A DNA stretch of 64,000 nucleotides from Datura wrightii (GCA_035772735.1 JASDFA010000007.1:88784001-88848000), one strand, 5' to 3'; positions 20,819-33,300 are shown, numbered from the stretch's first letter. Notes: generated from the sequence alone by a model not told the origin. Numbers and translations: made by a program.

Positions 20819-21525
20819 CTGTCAATATACATAAACAAGCACAAAGTTAAGCTAAATACAAGTTAACTTAGGCTAAGGTCGGGTTAAACTAAGTTTACCC
20901 CACACTTAGTCCTTAACTATGGTTACAATACTTCGGCAAGGATTACTCTATTTACAACACCAAACACAAACAACTATAAGGTATATTGTTGAGTGCGTTC
21001 ACGAAAATTTCGACAGCATAACGGTTAGCGTACTACTCAGACTTCATACAGCTACTCCCAATCCTACTATCGATAGCAATCCAATCATCGCACTTAGCAA
21101 CAAAACAAAAAAAACAAAAACAACAACGACAATTCTATGTACATACAAATCTAAATAATCAAACCAATTTACAAAATTTTCGCATTTTCCCCAACAATTC
21201 GAGAATTCGTCTTCTCTTAACATTCATACAATATTTACATCGACTTATCTCAATTTACAACCACACCCCGACATCTAATTCATCAAACTATCAAGTTCCC
21301 CAATTCAATTTCAATAACTCAAGCCCTAAAATGCAATATTTCAATCAAATTCGAATTATTCACATAATCGACAAGTTCAAACGCTAATTACAACAATCCG
21401 AACATAATCAATCACCAAATAATTCAACATCATGTTTAATTGCTACTTGGGGTGGTATATTTCACCTCACATGCTCAAATTCGACTAAAAGAGCCAAAAA
21501 CTTGAGAGAAACGATGAAAACATAC
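20819..21525 (-). other. Predicted intron upstream of ORF2 in B (707 bp)
   Basis: On the minus strand: donor AAAAG|GTATGTTTTC at 21526/21525 and acceptor TTGACAG|GTACAATGG at 20819/20818, the same as in A. A PPT-like AAGTGTGGGGTAAAC sits inside near 20895-20909. Confidence 0.65.
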
Positions 21526-22173
21526 CTTTTAGTAGAAGAACCGAAGAAATTTGACGTTTTCCTTGCCTATTAGCGTGGCACGTTGGTTGGGGAGGGGGAA
21601 TTGGGTGTTTTGGTCACGGAGGAGGAGAGAAATGGGGAGAAAAGAGGCAAAATCAGGGTTAATTTAGAGACAAACACGCGGGTCACCCGGCAACCCGGTG
21701 TGACCCGGCACTGAATAAAGGGCAACGTGTCACGGAGGGTAACGCGGAGCCCCTCCTCCGTGACACGGAGCCAACGCGTTGGCTCTCTGAAAATTTTAAA
21801 AAATCTGATTTTGCCTTCAATGTGTCACGGAGGGTAACGCGGAGCCACTCCTCCGTGACACGGAGCCAACGCCCCAGTGCACTGTTTCTTCAATAAAAAT
21901 TATTTTCATACCTTGCCTTATTTTTCCCGCTTCCATGCATATTTTTCTCTGTTAGATCTGAAAATCACTTCACTAAACGAAATTGGTTAGATTAATAGAT
22001 TTTCCTAACTACCATGAAAAAAATACTAACTAAAACGAAAAATTTGTACGAAATCAAGAAAAATAAAAAATAAAATAAAAATACAAATTAATTACACTAT
22101 ACTAAAAGAAGAAAAATAGAATATTTTTCTTTTCAGCGCCTGGTTTACCGTCGCGGCTCGACGTCCATTATGC
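21526..22173 (-). other. Element B leader between protease and ORF2
   Basis: Non-coding, with hairpins at 21679-21707, 21726-21767 and 21821-21862, the 18-bp palindrome GAGCCAACGCGTTGGCTC at 21768-21785, and the post-pol block (about 22130-22165). It would supply the first exon of a spliced ORF2 mRNA, or a second promoter; neither is proven. Confidence 0.6.
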
Positions 22174-24546
22174 TCAATTATCTACTAGGGTGAGGGACGA
22201 TTTTTCACGATCCTTGTCCTCCCCCCAGTAGTTCTCAACCTCATCTGGTGGCCTTCCTGTTAACTCTCGGGAATCATTCATTATATTAGCATTCCTCTGA
22301 TCAATCACATTGATCACCGAGAGTTCCTCATTTACAATCGGGAGTTTGGGTGCTTTGTACACGTCAAACACTTCTATCTTGTCATGTGCCCGCATTGTAA
22401 GTTGACCCGCAGCTACATCAATTAATGCTTTTCCGGTTGCCAAAAAGGGTCGTCCCAAAATAAATGGGACTTCAGCATCTGGTTCAAAGTCCAGAACAAT
22501 AAAATCGACCGGAAAAATGAGGGAGCCCACTTGCACTAGCACATCCTCAACAATACCATCCGGTTTAGCTAAGGACCTGTCCGCTAGCTGCAAGATTACT
22601 GTGGTAGGTCTAGGACTCCCTAGACCTAACTTTCTGAATGCCGAAGATGGCATCAGATTTATACTTGCCCCCAAGTCGCATAATCCACGAGCTCAGATAC
22701 TTTGCCCAATAGTCATCTGGATAGTAAAACTTCCAGGGTCTTTCAGTTTCGTGGGCAGTCTATTCTGAATCCGGGAAGTGCATTCCTCCGTTAAAGCCAC
22801 CGTGGCATACTCAGTCAAATGACTTTTGTTAGCCACGATGTCTTTAATATATTTTGCATACTTTGGCACTCCCTGCAAGACATCAACCAGAGGTAAGTTA
22901 ACATGTACCTGTTTAAGCACCTCCATAAATTTCTTGAAACACACCTCCTCCTTGTGTTTCTTAAGTCGTTGAGGGAACGGGGGTGGAGGCCTTTCTGCTT
23001 CTGCTTCTTTAGTCTTCCCCCTATCAGAACTTTGTTCCTCCTCAACATCTGCTGCTCCTGACTTTTGAGGCGGTCTTTCTGGTTCCACCTCCTTCAACTG
23101 TAAGCCACTCCTTGTGGTCACCGCATTTACCTGCTTCGGATTAGGATCTGTGTCGCTAGGTAGTCCTCCTCTGGGTCTTGTATTTTGGGCACTAGCAAAT
23201 TGCCCAAACTGATATTCAAGAGCCTTGGTCGCCAATTGATTGTTCTTCACTTCGGCTGCCAATTTAACATAGTCAGCCTGCAATTGTGCCTGATTAGCGA
23301 TCATGGTTTTGAACATCTCCTCAATAGTCGGTGATGGTGGTGGAGGAGGGGCATTGTGATTTCTGAATTGAGCTTGATAGTTTTGTTGCCCTCCTTGATT
23401 TCTCTGCATACCCTGACCAGAACTTTGGCCTTGTTGGTTGTTGCTACCCCACGAAAAATTTGGATGGTTCCTCCAATTTGAGTTGTAGCCACTACCAAAT
23501 TGTTGCTGATTTCTCTGTGCATTGCCCACAAAGTTAACAGAATCAGGATTTGCACCACAGCATTCAGCTGAATGCTCACTACTACCACACACTTCACACC
23601 ACATCTGCTGGACTGCATTGACCGAAGCTGAAGGCTGGTTCAAGTTCATATTGCTGAAGTGATTATTTAACTGATTTTGCAAGGCAGCTATCTGTGCAGC
23701 GATAGCTCTAAATCCATCCACTTCAAGCACTCCCGCTGCTTTCCTTGCTCCACCTCGAGATGAATCTGCATTCCATTCTGGATTGCCTTGTGAAATTCAG
23801 TTGAGCAAAGTGTACAGCTCCTCGTAAGTCTTTTCCAGCGCTTGCCCTCCAGCTGCTGAATCTAACAGAATTTTAGTGTGGGGTTCCAAACCCTCAATAA
23901 ATGTGTGTACCAACACCTCATTGGACTGATGATGATGAGGACAGTCCCGCAACATGGATTTAAATCTTTCCCAGGCTTGATATAGATTTTCTCCCTCCCT
24001 CTGTTTAAAACTTAGAATTTGACTTCTAAGTCTGGCTGTTTTACCAGAAGGGAAAAATCTAATCAAAATCTTCCGTGCAAGATCATCCCACGTTGATATA
24101 GAATTGGGTGGTTCAGCTTTTAACCACCTCTTGGCTTCACCAAGTAAGGAAAACGAAAATAAGGTGAGCCGAACATAATCAGGTGACACTCCAGCGGGTA
24201 TATAAGTGTCACTTATCTCCAAAAAGTTTTGGAGATGTTGTTGTGGATCTTCATGAGGGAGACCGGTAAATTGCCCGCTTGTGTGCAAAAGTTGCACCAT
24301 ATTCTGCTTTAATTCAAATCTCCCTCCAGGCTCTGGTTTGCGGATGCTAGAATGTACATTGTTAGCGTGTGGGATTGCCACCTCGCGAACCGGCCTTGCT
24401 GCTGCTTCATCGGGCACTAACACTGCCCTCACTACTGGTGGATTTTGTTGCTCCATAATAGATTGTCGGAACAACTGCAGCTTCTTTTGTAGAGCTTCTC
24501 TACGTTGACTATGAAATTCATGTTCAGGCTCTAAGTAAGATTCCAC
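22174..24546 (-). pseudogene. Element B gag-protease
   Basis: One frame of 791 codons broken only by two CGA-to-TGA stops (23797-23799 and 22690-22692). In order: a Gag helical region, the retrotransposon gag core (LLGEAKRWL to RDCPHHH, about residues 115-220), a C-x2-C-x4-H-x4-C knuckle (CEVCGSSEHSAEC, near 23590), a proline-rich linker, and an Athila-type protease with DLGASINLMP and ILGRPFLAT. Gag builds the particle and binds RNA; the protease matures it. The frame ends in ENYWGEDKDRE, which looks like the C-terminal tail of an Athila integrase, so pol was cut out between protease and that tail. No ATG precedes the conserved N-terminus: an in-frame TGA (24571-24573) is followed by CTG (24565-24567) in good context. 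Confidence 0.85.
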
Positions 24547-24686
24547 CAGCTCCTTGTCCCTTGCCAGTGTTCACAGAAACAAAATCTGCAAAATACAGGC
24601 TAAGACCAAGTTGTTAACACTTAAGAAAATAAAAATAAAAATACAGTAAATTTACACTAAACACAATTTCACAAATCGCCTAGCCT

Positions 24687-24703
24687 CCCCGGCAACGACG
24701 CCA
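24687..24703 (-). other. Primer binding site of B, tRNA-Asp
   Basis: The minus strand reads TGGCGTCGTTGCCGGGG, complementary to the 3' end of plant tRNA-Asp(GUC) with one mismatch, six bases inside the 5' LTR. This primer is usual for the Athila/Tat side of Ty3/Gypsy. Confidence 0.85.
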
Positions 24704-24709
24704 AAAACT

Positions 24710-26157
24710 TGTTCGGTGCTATTTCGATTGGTATTATATATTATAAACCGACACGCAAGTGCACGTAGTCAAACAAGTAATAAAGTGGCTAAGTAAGCCA
24801 AGTATCGATCCAAGGAGGCTCAGGGTATGTAAAATTTGCCTAAGTATACTATATTCTTACCTTACTTCTAACTATGCTAACAACAACGTAACCAACAGTT
24901 AATTGAGTTTTTGTTTATAAAATATATACTAAAACTATTAACAATTATTTACCGTGAATTTAAACTATGGATATGAGCATTCCAAGGTTAAGAACAAGTA
25001 ATGAATTCGATTGTAATAATAATCTGGTTAATCTCTTCCTCATGTTGCTAGCCAAGAACAGTAGCCTAGAAATTAAAACTCTCGTATTTAATTTCACTTA
25101 AGAATCATAAACCATTCATCTACATTTCTGTGATCAAATGCAATTTACGACCTAGCAATACAATTCCGGTTCCTAAATTGACTAATACGGCTTTCAAGTA
25201 TATTTCTATCAGGAAAGCACATCAAAACCCAATTTTCCCAAATCAAGTTAAGAACAATACCCTATTAATTCACAACTTTCCAATTTCTTGCTCTCTCGAG
25301 TGAAATTGGACTTTTTAGATGTACATTAATGTTGGCCAAGCACTAATGCAGTAAGAACAAGAATTAATAGAACAACATGAAAGAAGAAGAAGAAAACCAT
25401 ATCATTTACAATCAAAATTCACTACACATGTTCAAAACCTTAGCAAGGAAGAGAATTAGCCACTCATTTGTGGATTGATCATCCTAAAACAAGTGTAAAT
25501 CATACGTACAATTGATAGAAAGAAGAAAAGAAGAGAAGAAATCCCTTAGCTTTTTCATTCCTCAACTGCTCCTAACCCACGTCCTTGCTCCACCAAGTCT
25601 GAACTAAAACTGAACTAATTAAAATAAACCTAAGTGTGCTATTTATACTAGTGGGAAATTTTTCCCGGAATAACAAGCAACGTGTCACGGAGGTCAACGC
25701 GGAGCCTTGCCTCCGTGACACGGCGTGGACGCGGACCCTCACTGGAAATCCAGGGTCCGGTAAATTAGCCTCAACATGGCACGGAGGCCAACGCGGAGGC
25801 CTATCTCCGTGCCACGGAGCTGTCGCGAGGCTTCACTGGAATTTGTCCATTAATTCCCTCTCCAAGCAGTGTGCCTCCGCGATGGTAGCGTGGCACGGCG
25901 CCATCGCGGAGCCCTTATATTATGCATATTCCAATGTCGTCTCCATGCTCGCATCCAAGTCCAACTCCGATATTTTTCCAACATGCATTTTTGCTCCTAA
26001 AAATCATATTTACCTGCAAAACAAATGCTAATCATGTTGGTTAGTATAAATTCACATTTTATTACCAAGTACATGAGAATATATACATATTGCACACAAA
26101 CAAGGCGAAAATAATACGTTTGAGTATCACTTGGGCATATAAATCTGCCCAAGATCA
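24710..26157 (-). repeat. 5' LTR of element B
   Basis: 1448 bp. TATA box TATAAATAG at 25639-25647 (minus strand), with the CpG hairpins just upstream of it (about 25680-25820), including CGTGTCACGGAGG and its partner. Confidence 0.95.
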
Positions 26158-26162
26158 GAGAG

Positions 26163-26730
26163 CTTCTATGCTCAAAACTGTGTTTTAAAAATATTCTTTC
26201 ACTTTCTTTTTATAAAATTATGCAATGAAACTAAAATTGATTAAACTGAAAGTCTTTTCTGAAATACTCTCTAAAACTAAGCTATGTTCTCTTTATAAAA
26301 AATGATGTGTTTAAGGATAAGTATCCTTATATGAACTTTCTCTCAAGATGTTTTTCATAAAACTTGAAAGCTACTTCTTCTCTCGAAAACAAGGCATTTA
26401 AATAGTATGACAATATTTTTATGTAGCTTTAGGAAAAAAGGGTTCATATGGTAGAACAAACATGACCATCAATCAACAATCATGATAGATAAGGCTATCA
26501 ATAGAGGAAAAAGGAACACCAATGTATAACCCAGATTATAAGAAAGAAAACCCAATTCACAAACTTTGGGCAAAATTTTAACTCTTAAGTTCTTCTAAAA
26601 CAGAAACTAAAGATGTAGGGCGTGAAGAAGAATAAAGTTCATCACTATGAATAGCCTTACATACCTCAAACACTCCAATATTAAAAGAAGAATCTGGAAA
26701 GCTAACTCTGAGATCTTATGAATTGGTTTC
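26163..26730 (-). repeat. LTR K, piece 3 (right boundary approximate)
   Basis: Completes the 33-bp repeat unit split by B, then runs to a region with a consensus donor GAG|GTATGTAAGG (minus strand, about 26660). The junction with element E lies somewhere in 26640-26730; the 5' end of the LTR seems missing. Confidence 0.45.
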
Positions 26731-27498
26731 CTCGATGATCTCAATGTTTCATTCGAGCCTTATATAGGGAAAGCTCGTATCATGAACTCATCAATCTCAT
26801 TAAGATTCTCAACCCTTGCATGGGCAGCTTTTCCCAATTAAGATTCATGCATTTCAATGCCAACCTAGCCTTATGTTCTAGTTCTACGGGTTGATGGAAA
26901 TCCTTACCAAAGACCATTTGATAGGGAGACATGCTGATAACTGTTTTAAAAGAATTTTGATACTACTAAAGTGCATCATCTAGCTTTCTTAACCAATTAC
27001 TTTTGTTGGCATTTACTATCATTGTTAGAATAGATTTTATCTCTAAATTAGACACCTCTACCTGGACACTCATTTAGGGATGGTAAAGAGTGTCGACTTT
27101 ATGTTTCACCCTATATTTGGAAAGCAATGCACTAAAAAACCGATTGCAAAAACAAGACCCCCTATTACTAATGATGGCACGAGGCGTGCCGAACCTATAG
27201 AAGATGTGTTTCTTTGAGAATGCAGTCACACTTCTCCGTTCATTGTTAGGTAACACCACTGCCTCCATCTATTTAGACACGTAGTCTACAACCACTAGAA
27301 TATATGTGTTCCTATAAAACCTCTCAAAAGGTCCCATGAAATCGGTTCCCTATACATCAAATAGCTTGACCTTTAAGATAGGAGTTAAGGGGAGTTCATG
27401 ATGCCTAGAGATGACGCTGGAACATTAGTATTGGTCAAAATGCTTGAAAAGATCATGTCCATTATGGTAAATGGTAGGCCAATAGAACCCACATTGTA
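26730..27498 (-). pseudogene. Element E integrase, C-terminal half
   Basis: Minus strand, decayed. The open part (27074-27268) carries the integrase core motif FGTPRAIISNRGSCF, where N replaces the second catalytic aspartate (usually ISDRG), and continues to KVDTLYHP. Further on, NANKSNWLRKLDDAL and LYKARMKH (near 26760) match the post-core region of Athila-type integrases. Element C cut this gene at 27499-27503; the N-terminal half continues at 37541. Confidence 0.75.
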
Positions 27499-27503
27499 GC
27501 ACC

Positions 27504-28996
27504 TGTTTGGGCGTTTAGTGACTACACGCAAGTGCATGTGGTCGAACAAGTAGTAAAATGGCCTAAGTTAGCCAAGTATCGATCCCACAGGGACTGAATT
27601 AAGGTAATAATTAACTCTAGTGTTAATGAACTATAACTTTAAGAATGCAGAAAACCAAATGAATTTTTAGAGTTTGAGTTACTAACTAATAAGAATCTAA
27701 AGCAAAATGATAAAGTTAGTCTAAACAATAGTAATGAGCATGCTGAGGTTAAAACGAACATGCAGGGAAGTAATTTATCGATACAATTCAGTTAATCTTT
27801 CCTTCGGTTGCTAGTAAAGAATTATTGCCTATGGATTGAAACTTTCATATCCTACCCAACTTAAGAATCATGAGCCTTCAACCTACATTTCTGTGATAAA
27901 AGAATTTCATGTTCTATCCATACAAAACCAATTCCTTAATTGACTAATAAGACTTTCAGATATATTTCTATTCTGAATGTAAATCAATTCTCAATTTTTC
28001 CAAACTAAGAAGAGATCATATCCTACCAATTCACAACTTTCCAATTTCTTTTCTTTTCAAAATCAAAATTGGATTTTTTAGATATACATTAACATTGGCC
28101 AAACATTAATGCAGTAAGAACAAGAATTCATAGAACAACCATTGAAGAAAAGATGAAAACTAAATTGATCAACAATTACATTCCACTACAATTGTTCTTA
28201 ACCTCAGCAAGAAGTGAATTTAGCCACTCATTTGTGGATTAAACATCATCAAATGAGTATAATTCATACAAACAATTGAGATAAAAGAGAAAGAGATAGA
28301 GAAGAACCCTAGAAGTTTCGTCCCCTCAACTACCTGTAACCCAAGTTCTTGCTCAACCCAGTTAGAATTCTTAAAAATAAACCTAAGTGTGCTATTTATA
28401 CTGGTGGGAATTTTTCCCAAAATAACAAGCAACGAGGCACGGAGTGTATCGCGGAGCATTCCCTCCGTGCCATGGTGCAAACACGGACCCTCACTGGACA
28501 GGTTCCTCAGCACTTTCTCCTTGGCGTGCCATGGCCTGCAACGCGGAGCCAGGCCAACGTGCCACGGCGCAGTTGCGAACCTTTACTGGAAGTTGATGTC
28601 CCAGGTCAATGTCCCCAACGTGCCACGGCTTGTATCGCATGGCATTGCTCAGTGTCACAGAGGCAACGCGGTGCTTCATTGGAATTGGCCAAACCAAATC
28701 ATTCGAGGCAGAAGGCCTCTGCGATGGCAGTGTGACACGGTGGAGCCCTTATTTTTACTGCTCTTCCTTGACCTTTTCCACTGCTCGCTTCCAAGTTCAT
28801 TCCCGATTTTTTTTTACCAACATGTATCTTAGCTTCCTAAAATTACATTTTACCTGCAAAACAACACTAATCATGTTGGTTAGTATAAATTCACATTTTA
28901 ACTACAAATCACTTGAGAATGCACACATAACGATAGATAAACAAGACGAAATGAAGCATTTGAGTATCACTTGGGCATATAATTCTGCCCAAGATC
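27504..28996 (-). repeat. 3' LTR of element C
   Basis: Minus strand TGATCTTGGG to CCCAAACA. Hairpin stems (about 28430-28480) are mismatched compared with the 5' LTR, as expected of decay after insertion. Confidence 0.92.
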
Positions 28997-29011
28997 ACTT
29001 ACCCCACACTT
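28997..29011 (-). other. Polypurine tract of element C
   Basis: TAAGTGTGGGGTAAG on the minus strand, against the 3' LTR. Confidence 0.85.
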
Positions 29012-30727
29012 AGAACCTTGTTCATCCTCGAACAATACTCTCACATCTCATGCAATTGACACCCACGCATAGCTACTTTGGCTCGACAATTCAAGCTACG
29101 GCTATACCGATTATTTATTATAGCAAATCATCAAGAAAACATGCATGGTCCCATCAATACCATGACATTCACCACATTAAGACCTCCTAAGCTCAAGAAT
29201 CGACTCTCGATCTCGGCAAACTCATGCAAATCAACTGATCAAGACATCCGACACGAAATTCAATCTCTCATCAAGCATGTGCCCTCACAACACAAGAAAA
29301 ATTTCCCCTTTTTCAATCATATGATTTCCAAAGAATTACATGTAGGGGTATATGAACACGATTTCGCTCTCTCTCCCAAAGAATTCACATGCATCATGTC
29401 ATGAACCGTAAGATTGCCTCTAGTGTATTACTCCACTAATATAAGGACGCGTGATGTAAGATCACGTAGGACTTAACGAGTTGTAATGTAAGCTAAGGAA
29501 CTAGTAAATACTGGGTTAACCAATAATAGCAACTAGCTTCCTTTAGCGTTTTTCAATACATCCCACCATCCTTATGGGCATTGTTTCTTCCTTCATCCTC
29601 TCATTCTTGAATTATTTTCTTTATTTTTGTTCCCATTCCTTTAAGCACACTCGACTTAATAACAAAGATTAGTTATATATATTTATTTTCTTTAATTTCA
29701 GCAAGTGCACCCTTGACCTTTTCTTTACTTTTACCACTTCTGCTTTTCCTTCCTTTTCACAATTCTCACTCCTTGACACTGTGGGGAAATTATTTTTCTT
29801 GAGCGCTTAAGAGATTCGGATCAAATTCACGGCTAATGAAAAGAAGGGATTAAGCTCGGTTTCTACCTCTTCAAAGAAAGAAAAAAAATAGGCTAAAGGC
29901 TCAATGGGGCTAACTAGGATGTACATTCAAGGTAGGTATGATAAGAAAAAAAAACTTTCGGTTTAATCAACGAAATGCCTACATCCTTTCCTACAATACA
30001 CATCCATCATTTTATTTCGCACACACACCAGGCAAGTTGTAGACACTTCACAATAGCATGGAATAATCGAAACCTCACCTCACACTCCTTGCACATGCTC
30101 AACTCAAGACTTATTCACGGACTCTTCAATCAGCTAATTACAAGAATTCAATATTAAGCCTCAATCATACCGAATCGAACTCTATGGCCTAGGTATCTCA
30201 ACATGTTTACACATTTGCATGCTTTCATATGAATCATCTTTGCATCTTAATATCACGTACAACACGCAACAAGAATTCCGAACCATGAAGTAGCGACACG
30301 TTTGGGAAACAAACAAAACAAAGAAAATAAAAGAAAAAAAAACTACTCCTATCGACTACATTTCCCTTAAGACGGTCGTCATCCATCCATCATAGGGAAC
30401 GGTCACTATTTATGACTTCGGTTCAATGAGACTATTCTTGATAAAAGCACCGAAAACAAAGGCCGAGAAACCCAATCATAAGAAAATTCAACAAAAATAT
30501 TTTTCAAAAGTATCAATAATTTTGATCGAAAACAAAAAAATATTTACATAACCAACCAATCAACAACAGCTCACACAACCACAAAAGCTTACATTCATTA
30601 CAACACCACTTAATTACAAAGCACATCACAAAGAGTCATAGGGTCACAATTTTTCACAAGCACAACAACACAAAACATAAACAAAAACAAAAACAACAAC
30701 GAAACATCCAGCACCTAACTACTCCCA
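29012..30727 (-). other. Element C 3' non-coding region
   Basis: Collinear with A and B; no supported gene. Confidence 0.7.
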
Positions 30728-30762
30728 CCCCACACTTAAATCGAACACTGTCCCCAGTGTTC
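30728..30762 (-). other. PPT-like tract and GNRA hairpin after ORF2 of C
   Basis: Hairpin at 30743-30762 is identical to that in A and B despite the wider divergence of C. Confidence 0.75.
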
Positions 30763-30806
30763 ACAAAATTCAACATATCACAAAGGTGGGTGGTGAAACT
30801 CCCTGA

Positions 30807-32027
30807 TCAATCGAAGTATTCTACTTCTTCATCATGTGTCGTTGCCTCGTCTCCCATATCCGAATCGCCCCCACTGTCCTCATCTGACTCAACATCTAAG
30901 TTCTCACGAAAGGTCTCCTCATCAGTGGGGACATCATCATCTACAGGCTCCACAAAAGCTGGCCCCACTCAACATAGAGCCCGGGCATTCTCGCCAAAGG
31001 GGTAATCTTGCTCGAGCTGCCATAGCTCATCTTCTTTTGTTGGCCTCCCGCCTATGCGCAACTACAGCATCTGTATCCCATACATGCGGGCCATATATTG
31101 ATCATCCCGAGCATGTCTCTCAGCTAGTGTGAGAACTGGCCCATGAGTAGTGTCAAGTGCCTTGATTTTTGTGACATCCAGGGCACGCCTATCCATTTGC
31201 GGGATGTAGTCCAGGACCTCTTCCTCAATATCATGGCCCCTCAGGAACGTGGTCAGCAAACCACCGAACCCGTACCTTTGCCCTTGATGGAGTCGGGCTC
31301 TCTTCATGGCGGAGATGATCACCGCCCCAACATTTATCTCAAACCCTTTCATCAGGGCATATACCAAGCACACTCGATCCCAGGTGACACCTGTCATGTG
31401 CACCCACGGGATCAAGCAGGAACACATAATTTTGAGCCAAATCCTGGCTTCCCTGTTCATTTGAGAGTAAGGCATTGTCTGATGGTAGCCCCTCTCCTTG
31501 TGCCTGCTCCACCGTGCTATTGAACGGGCTCCACATAGAGTGCATCTGATATCCGCATAAAGTGGAGTTATATTCAGCTGTCGGAGTACATGGGCGTTTG
31601 TGTCCCATGCCCCCAATATATCATTCAGATGATGGGCCTCAAACGTGACAACTTGCCCTCTTATCTTGATGGTGTGAATGTGGAGGGTTGGGTTCCAGTT
31701 GGCATAGAACTCCCGAATCAGATGGAGATTGCACTCCTTGGGCTCTTCGAAGATGAAGCTCAGCCCGGCAGTGTCAATCCGGTGTACGATTCTGGGGAAT
31801 TCCTGTGCCAGCGGCTCCCTTGCAATGTGCTCCTCTGGGAAGTATTTGGCCTCTTTGTGTTTTGCATAACATTTCTTCCCTTCATCCGTCACCCATCGGG
31901 TTTCGTATTATCGGCATTGGACTTTCGAAATCGCTGGTGCTGCTGGAACTGCTGTTCCCAATCGAATCCTTTTTCTGTCGGCGCACGATGTAGATGCGCC
32001 CTTTCCCTTGTCTGGTCTGCCTGACAT
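30807..32027 (-). pseudogene. Element C ORF2, 'putative plant transposon protein'-like
   Basis: Again 407 codons from ATG (32025-32027) to TGA. Differs from A and B at many residues yet keeps the basic N-terminus (RKRIRLG), LIREFYANW, ARIWLKI, LVYALMKG and the acidic tail ending EVEYFD. Stops: TAA at codon 40 (same codon as in A) and a CAG-to-TAG in the MLQLRIGG motif (near 31061). Retention of exact length and domain across the divergent copies suggests coding constraint before decay; a dN/dS test would be needed to show it. Confidence 0.75.
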
Positions 32028-32032
32028 TGTTC

Positions 32033-32671
32033 CTGTACCATCGAACAGACAATCCCAATGTTATTCAAGTCAAACATAGCTACAACTAAGGTTGGGTTGA
32101 GTTAGGCCACCCCACACTTAGTTTTTAGCCACAATTAAAATAATTCGGCCAGACAATCATGCTTTCCCAATTCTTATCAATCAAATTTCTTAGTGCATTC
32201 AGATAAGTCAATGGAATCATTACTGTGTACTAATCATACTTCGTACAACGACTAACAATATCACCATCGATTCCATTACATCACATAGCACTTAGCCAGA
32301 ATTTTTGTTCTCAACAACCTATGCAATTCACCAATTTCATTTTTCCGACAATTCCCTTGTCTACTTAGCATATTCATCTATATTCACAACATCATTCACA
32401 TCACCCAACATGCACAACCCAAATTTTTTCACATTTTCAACCAAATTTAGTTTCTTCCTATTCAAATTCTAACCCTAGCTACCAATTTCGCAAAAATTCA
32501 ACCAAACATGCATTCATTGAGTTCACATACTCACAACGATGCTATGAACATCAATCAATCAAAATTTAAGTGAATTCAAACTTAATTTACACTTAGGGCA
32601 AGGTTTACTCACCTCACATGCTCAAAAATTGAAAATTTAAGCAAAAATTGAGGTTAAGTTCAAGAACATAC
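32033..32671 (-). other. Predicted intron upstream of ORF2 in C (639 bp)
   Basis: Donor TAAAG|GTATGTTC at 32672/32671 is as in A and B. The acceptor TACAG|GAACAATG at 32033/32032 is a few bases different. A PPT-like AAGTGTGGGGTGG lies inside near 32106-32119. Confidence 0.6.
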
Positions 32672-33300
32672 CTTTAATCCGATGAAATCGAAGAAAAGTT
32701 GAAGAAATCTTGTGCCTAGATCCGTGTCACATTGGGGGAGGAGGGAATTTGGTGAGATGGTCGCGGAGGGAATGAGAAATAAAGAAAAAATAAGGGGATT
32801 TCAGGATTTAAAGGGTGTTTTTCGCGCAGGTTACCCGGCGACCCGGTGTGACCCGACGCGAATTACACCTCAACGTGTCACAGAGGGTAACGCGGAGCAC
32901 ACCCTCCGTGACACAGAGCCATCGCGCCCCTGTTCTGCAATTTTTTTTAAAAAAATTCTAGAATAGGTATCAACGTGTCACGGAGGGTAACGCAGAGGCC
33001 CTCCTCCGTGACACTGAGCCAACGCATAAGTTCACTGTAATGCCACTTTTTTATTTTTCTCACCTCGATTTTTCTCCTTTGTAATTCTTTGCATTTTTGC
33101 CCTCCATTCCACCTGAAAATCATCTCACAACAAGAAATTGGTTAGAATTTATAGGTTTCAATGCAACAATAATTTTTTTCTATTTATTTTTTTTTCTTTT
33201 TCTCTTTTTATTCACTATTCTATTCATCTATTAAAACAATTTCATGGGTTGCCTCCCGCGCAGCGCCTGGTTTACCGTCGTGGCTCGACGTCATTGACGC
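32672..33300 (-). other. Element C leader between gag-pol remnant and ORF2
   Basis: Carries the CpG hairpins at about 32874-32914 and 32974-33014, the GGGTCAC-type inverted repeat near 32829-32855 and the conserved post-pol block (33245-33290, TTGCCTCCCGCGCAGCGCCT on the plus strand). No gene. Confidence 0.6.

Larger units (their letters stand above)
16268..26157 (-). mobile_element. Element B: complete pol-less Athila-like retrotransposon (9890 bp)
   Basis: Both LTRs are 1448 bp (16268-17715 and 24710-26157) and differ at about 15 sites by eye, so the insertion is young. GAGAG is duplicated at 16263-16267 and 26158-26162. Reading the minus strand: 5' LTR, tRNA-Asp primer site, gag-protease, hairpin leader, intron, ORF2, PPT-like hairpin block, 3' non-coding region, polypurine tract, 3' LTR. 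There is no reverse transcriptase, RNase H or integrase core, so movement must have used another element's enzymes. This is the best copy of the family in the window. Confidence 0.95.

Noticed and set aside
19576..20850. Plus-strand frames opposite ORF2 of B (also 31143-32024 opposite C, 2279-2873 opposite A)
   Set aside because: Antisense shadows of ORF2; domain content is on the ORF2 strand.
24687..24703. tRNA-like sequence
   Set aside because: Only the 3' end complement of tRNA-Asp is present next to an LTR; it is a primer binding site and not a tRNA gene.
26755..26772. TATATAAGG box on the minus strand
   Set aside because: It falls in the LYKARMKH-coding stretch of element E integrase, so I take it as chance.
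28349..29013. Several frames of 95-147 codons in C LTRs, also at 36748-37310
   Set aside because: LTR shadows across CpG hairpins; frames are not kept between the two LTRs.
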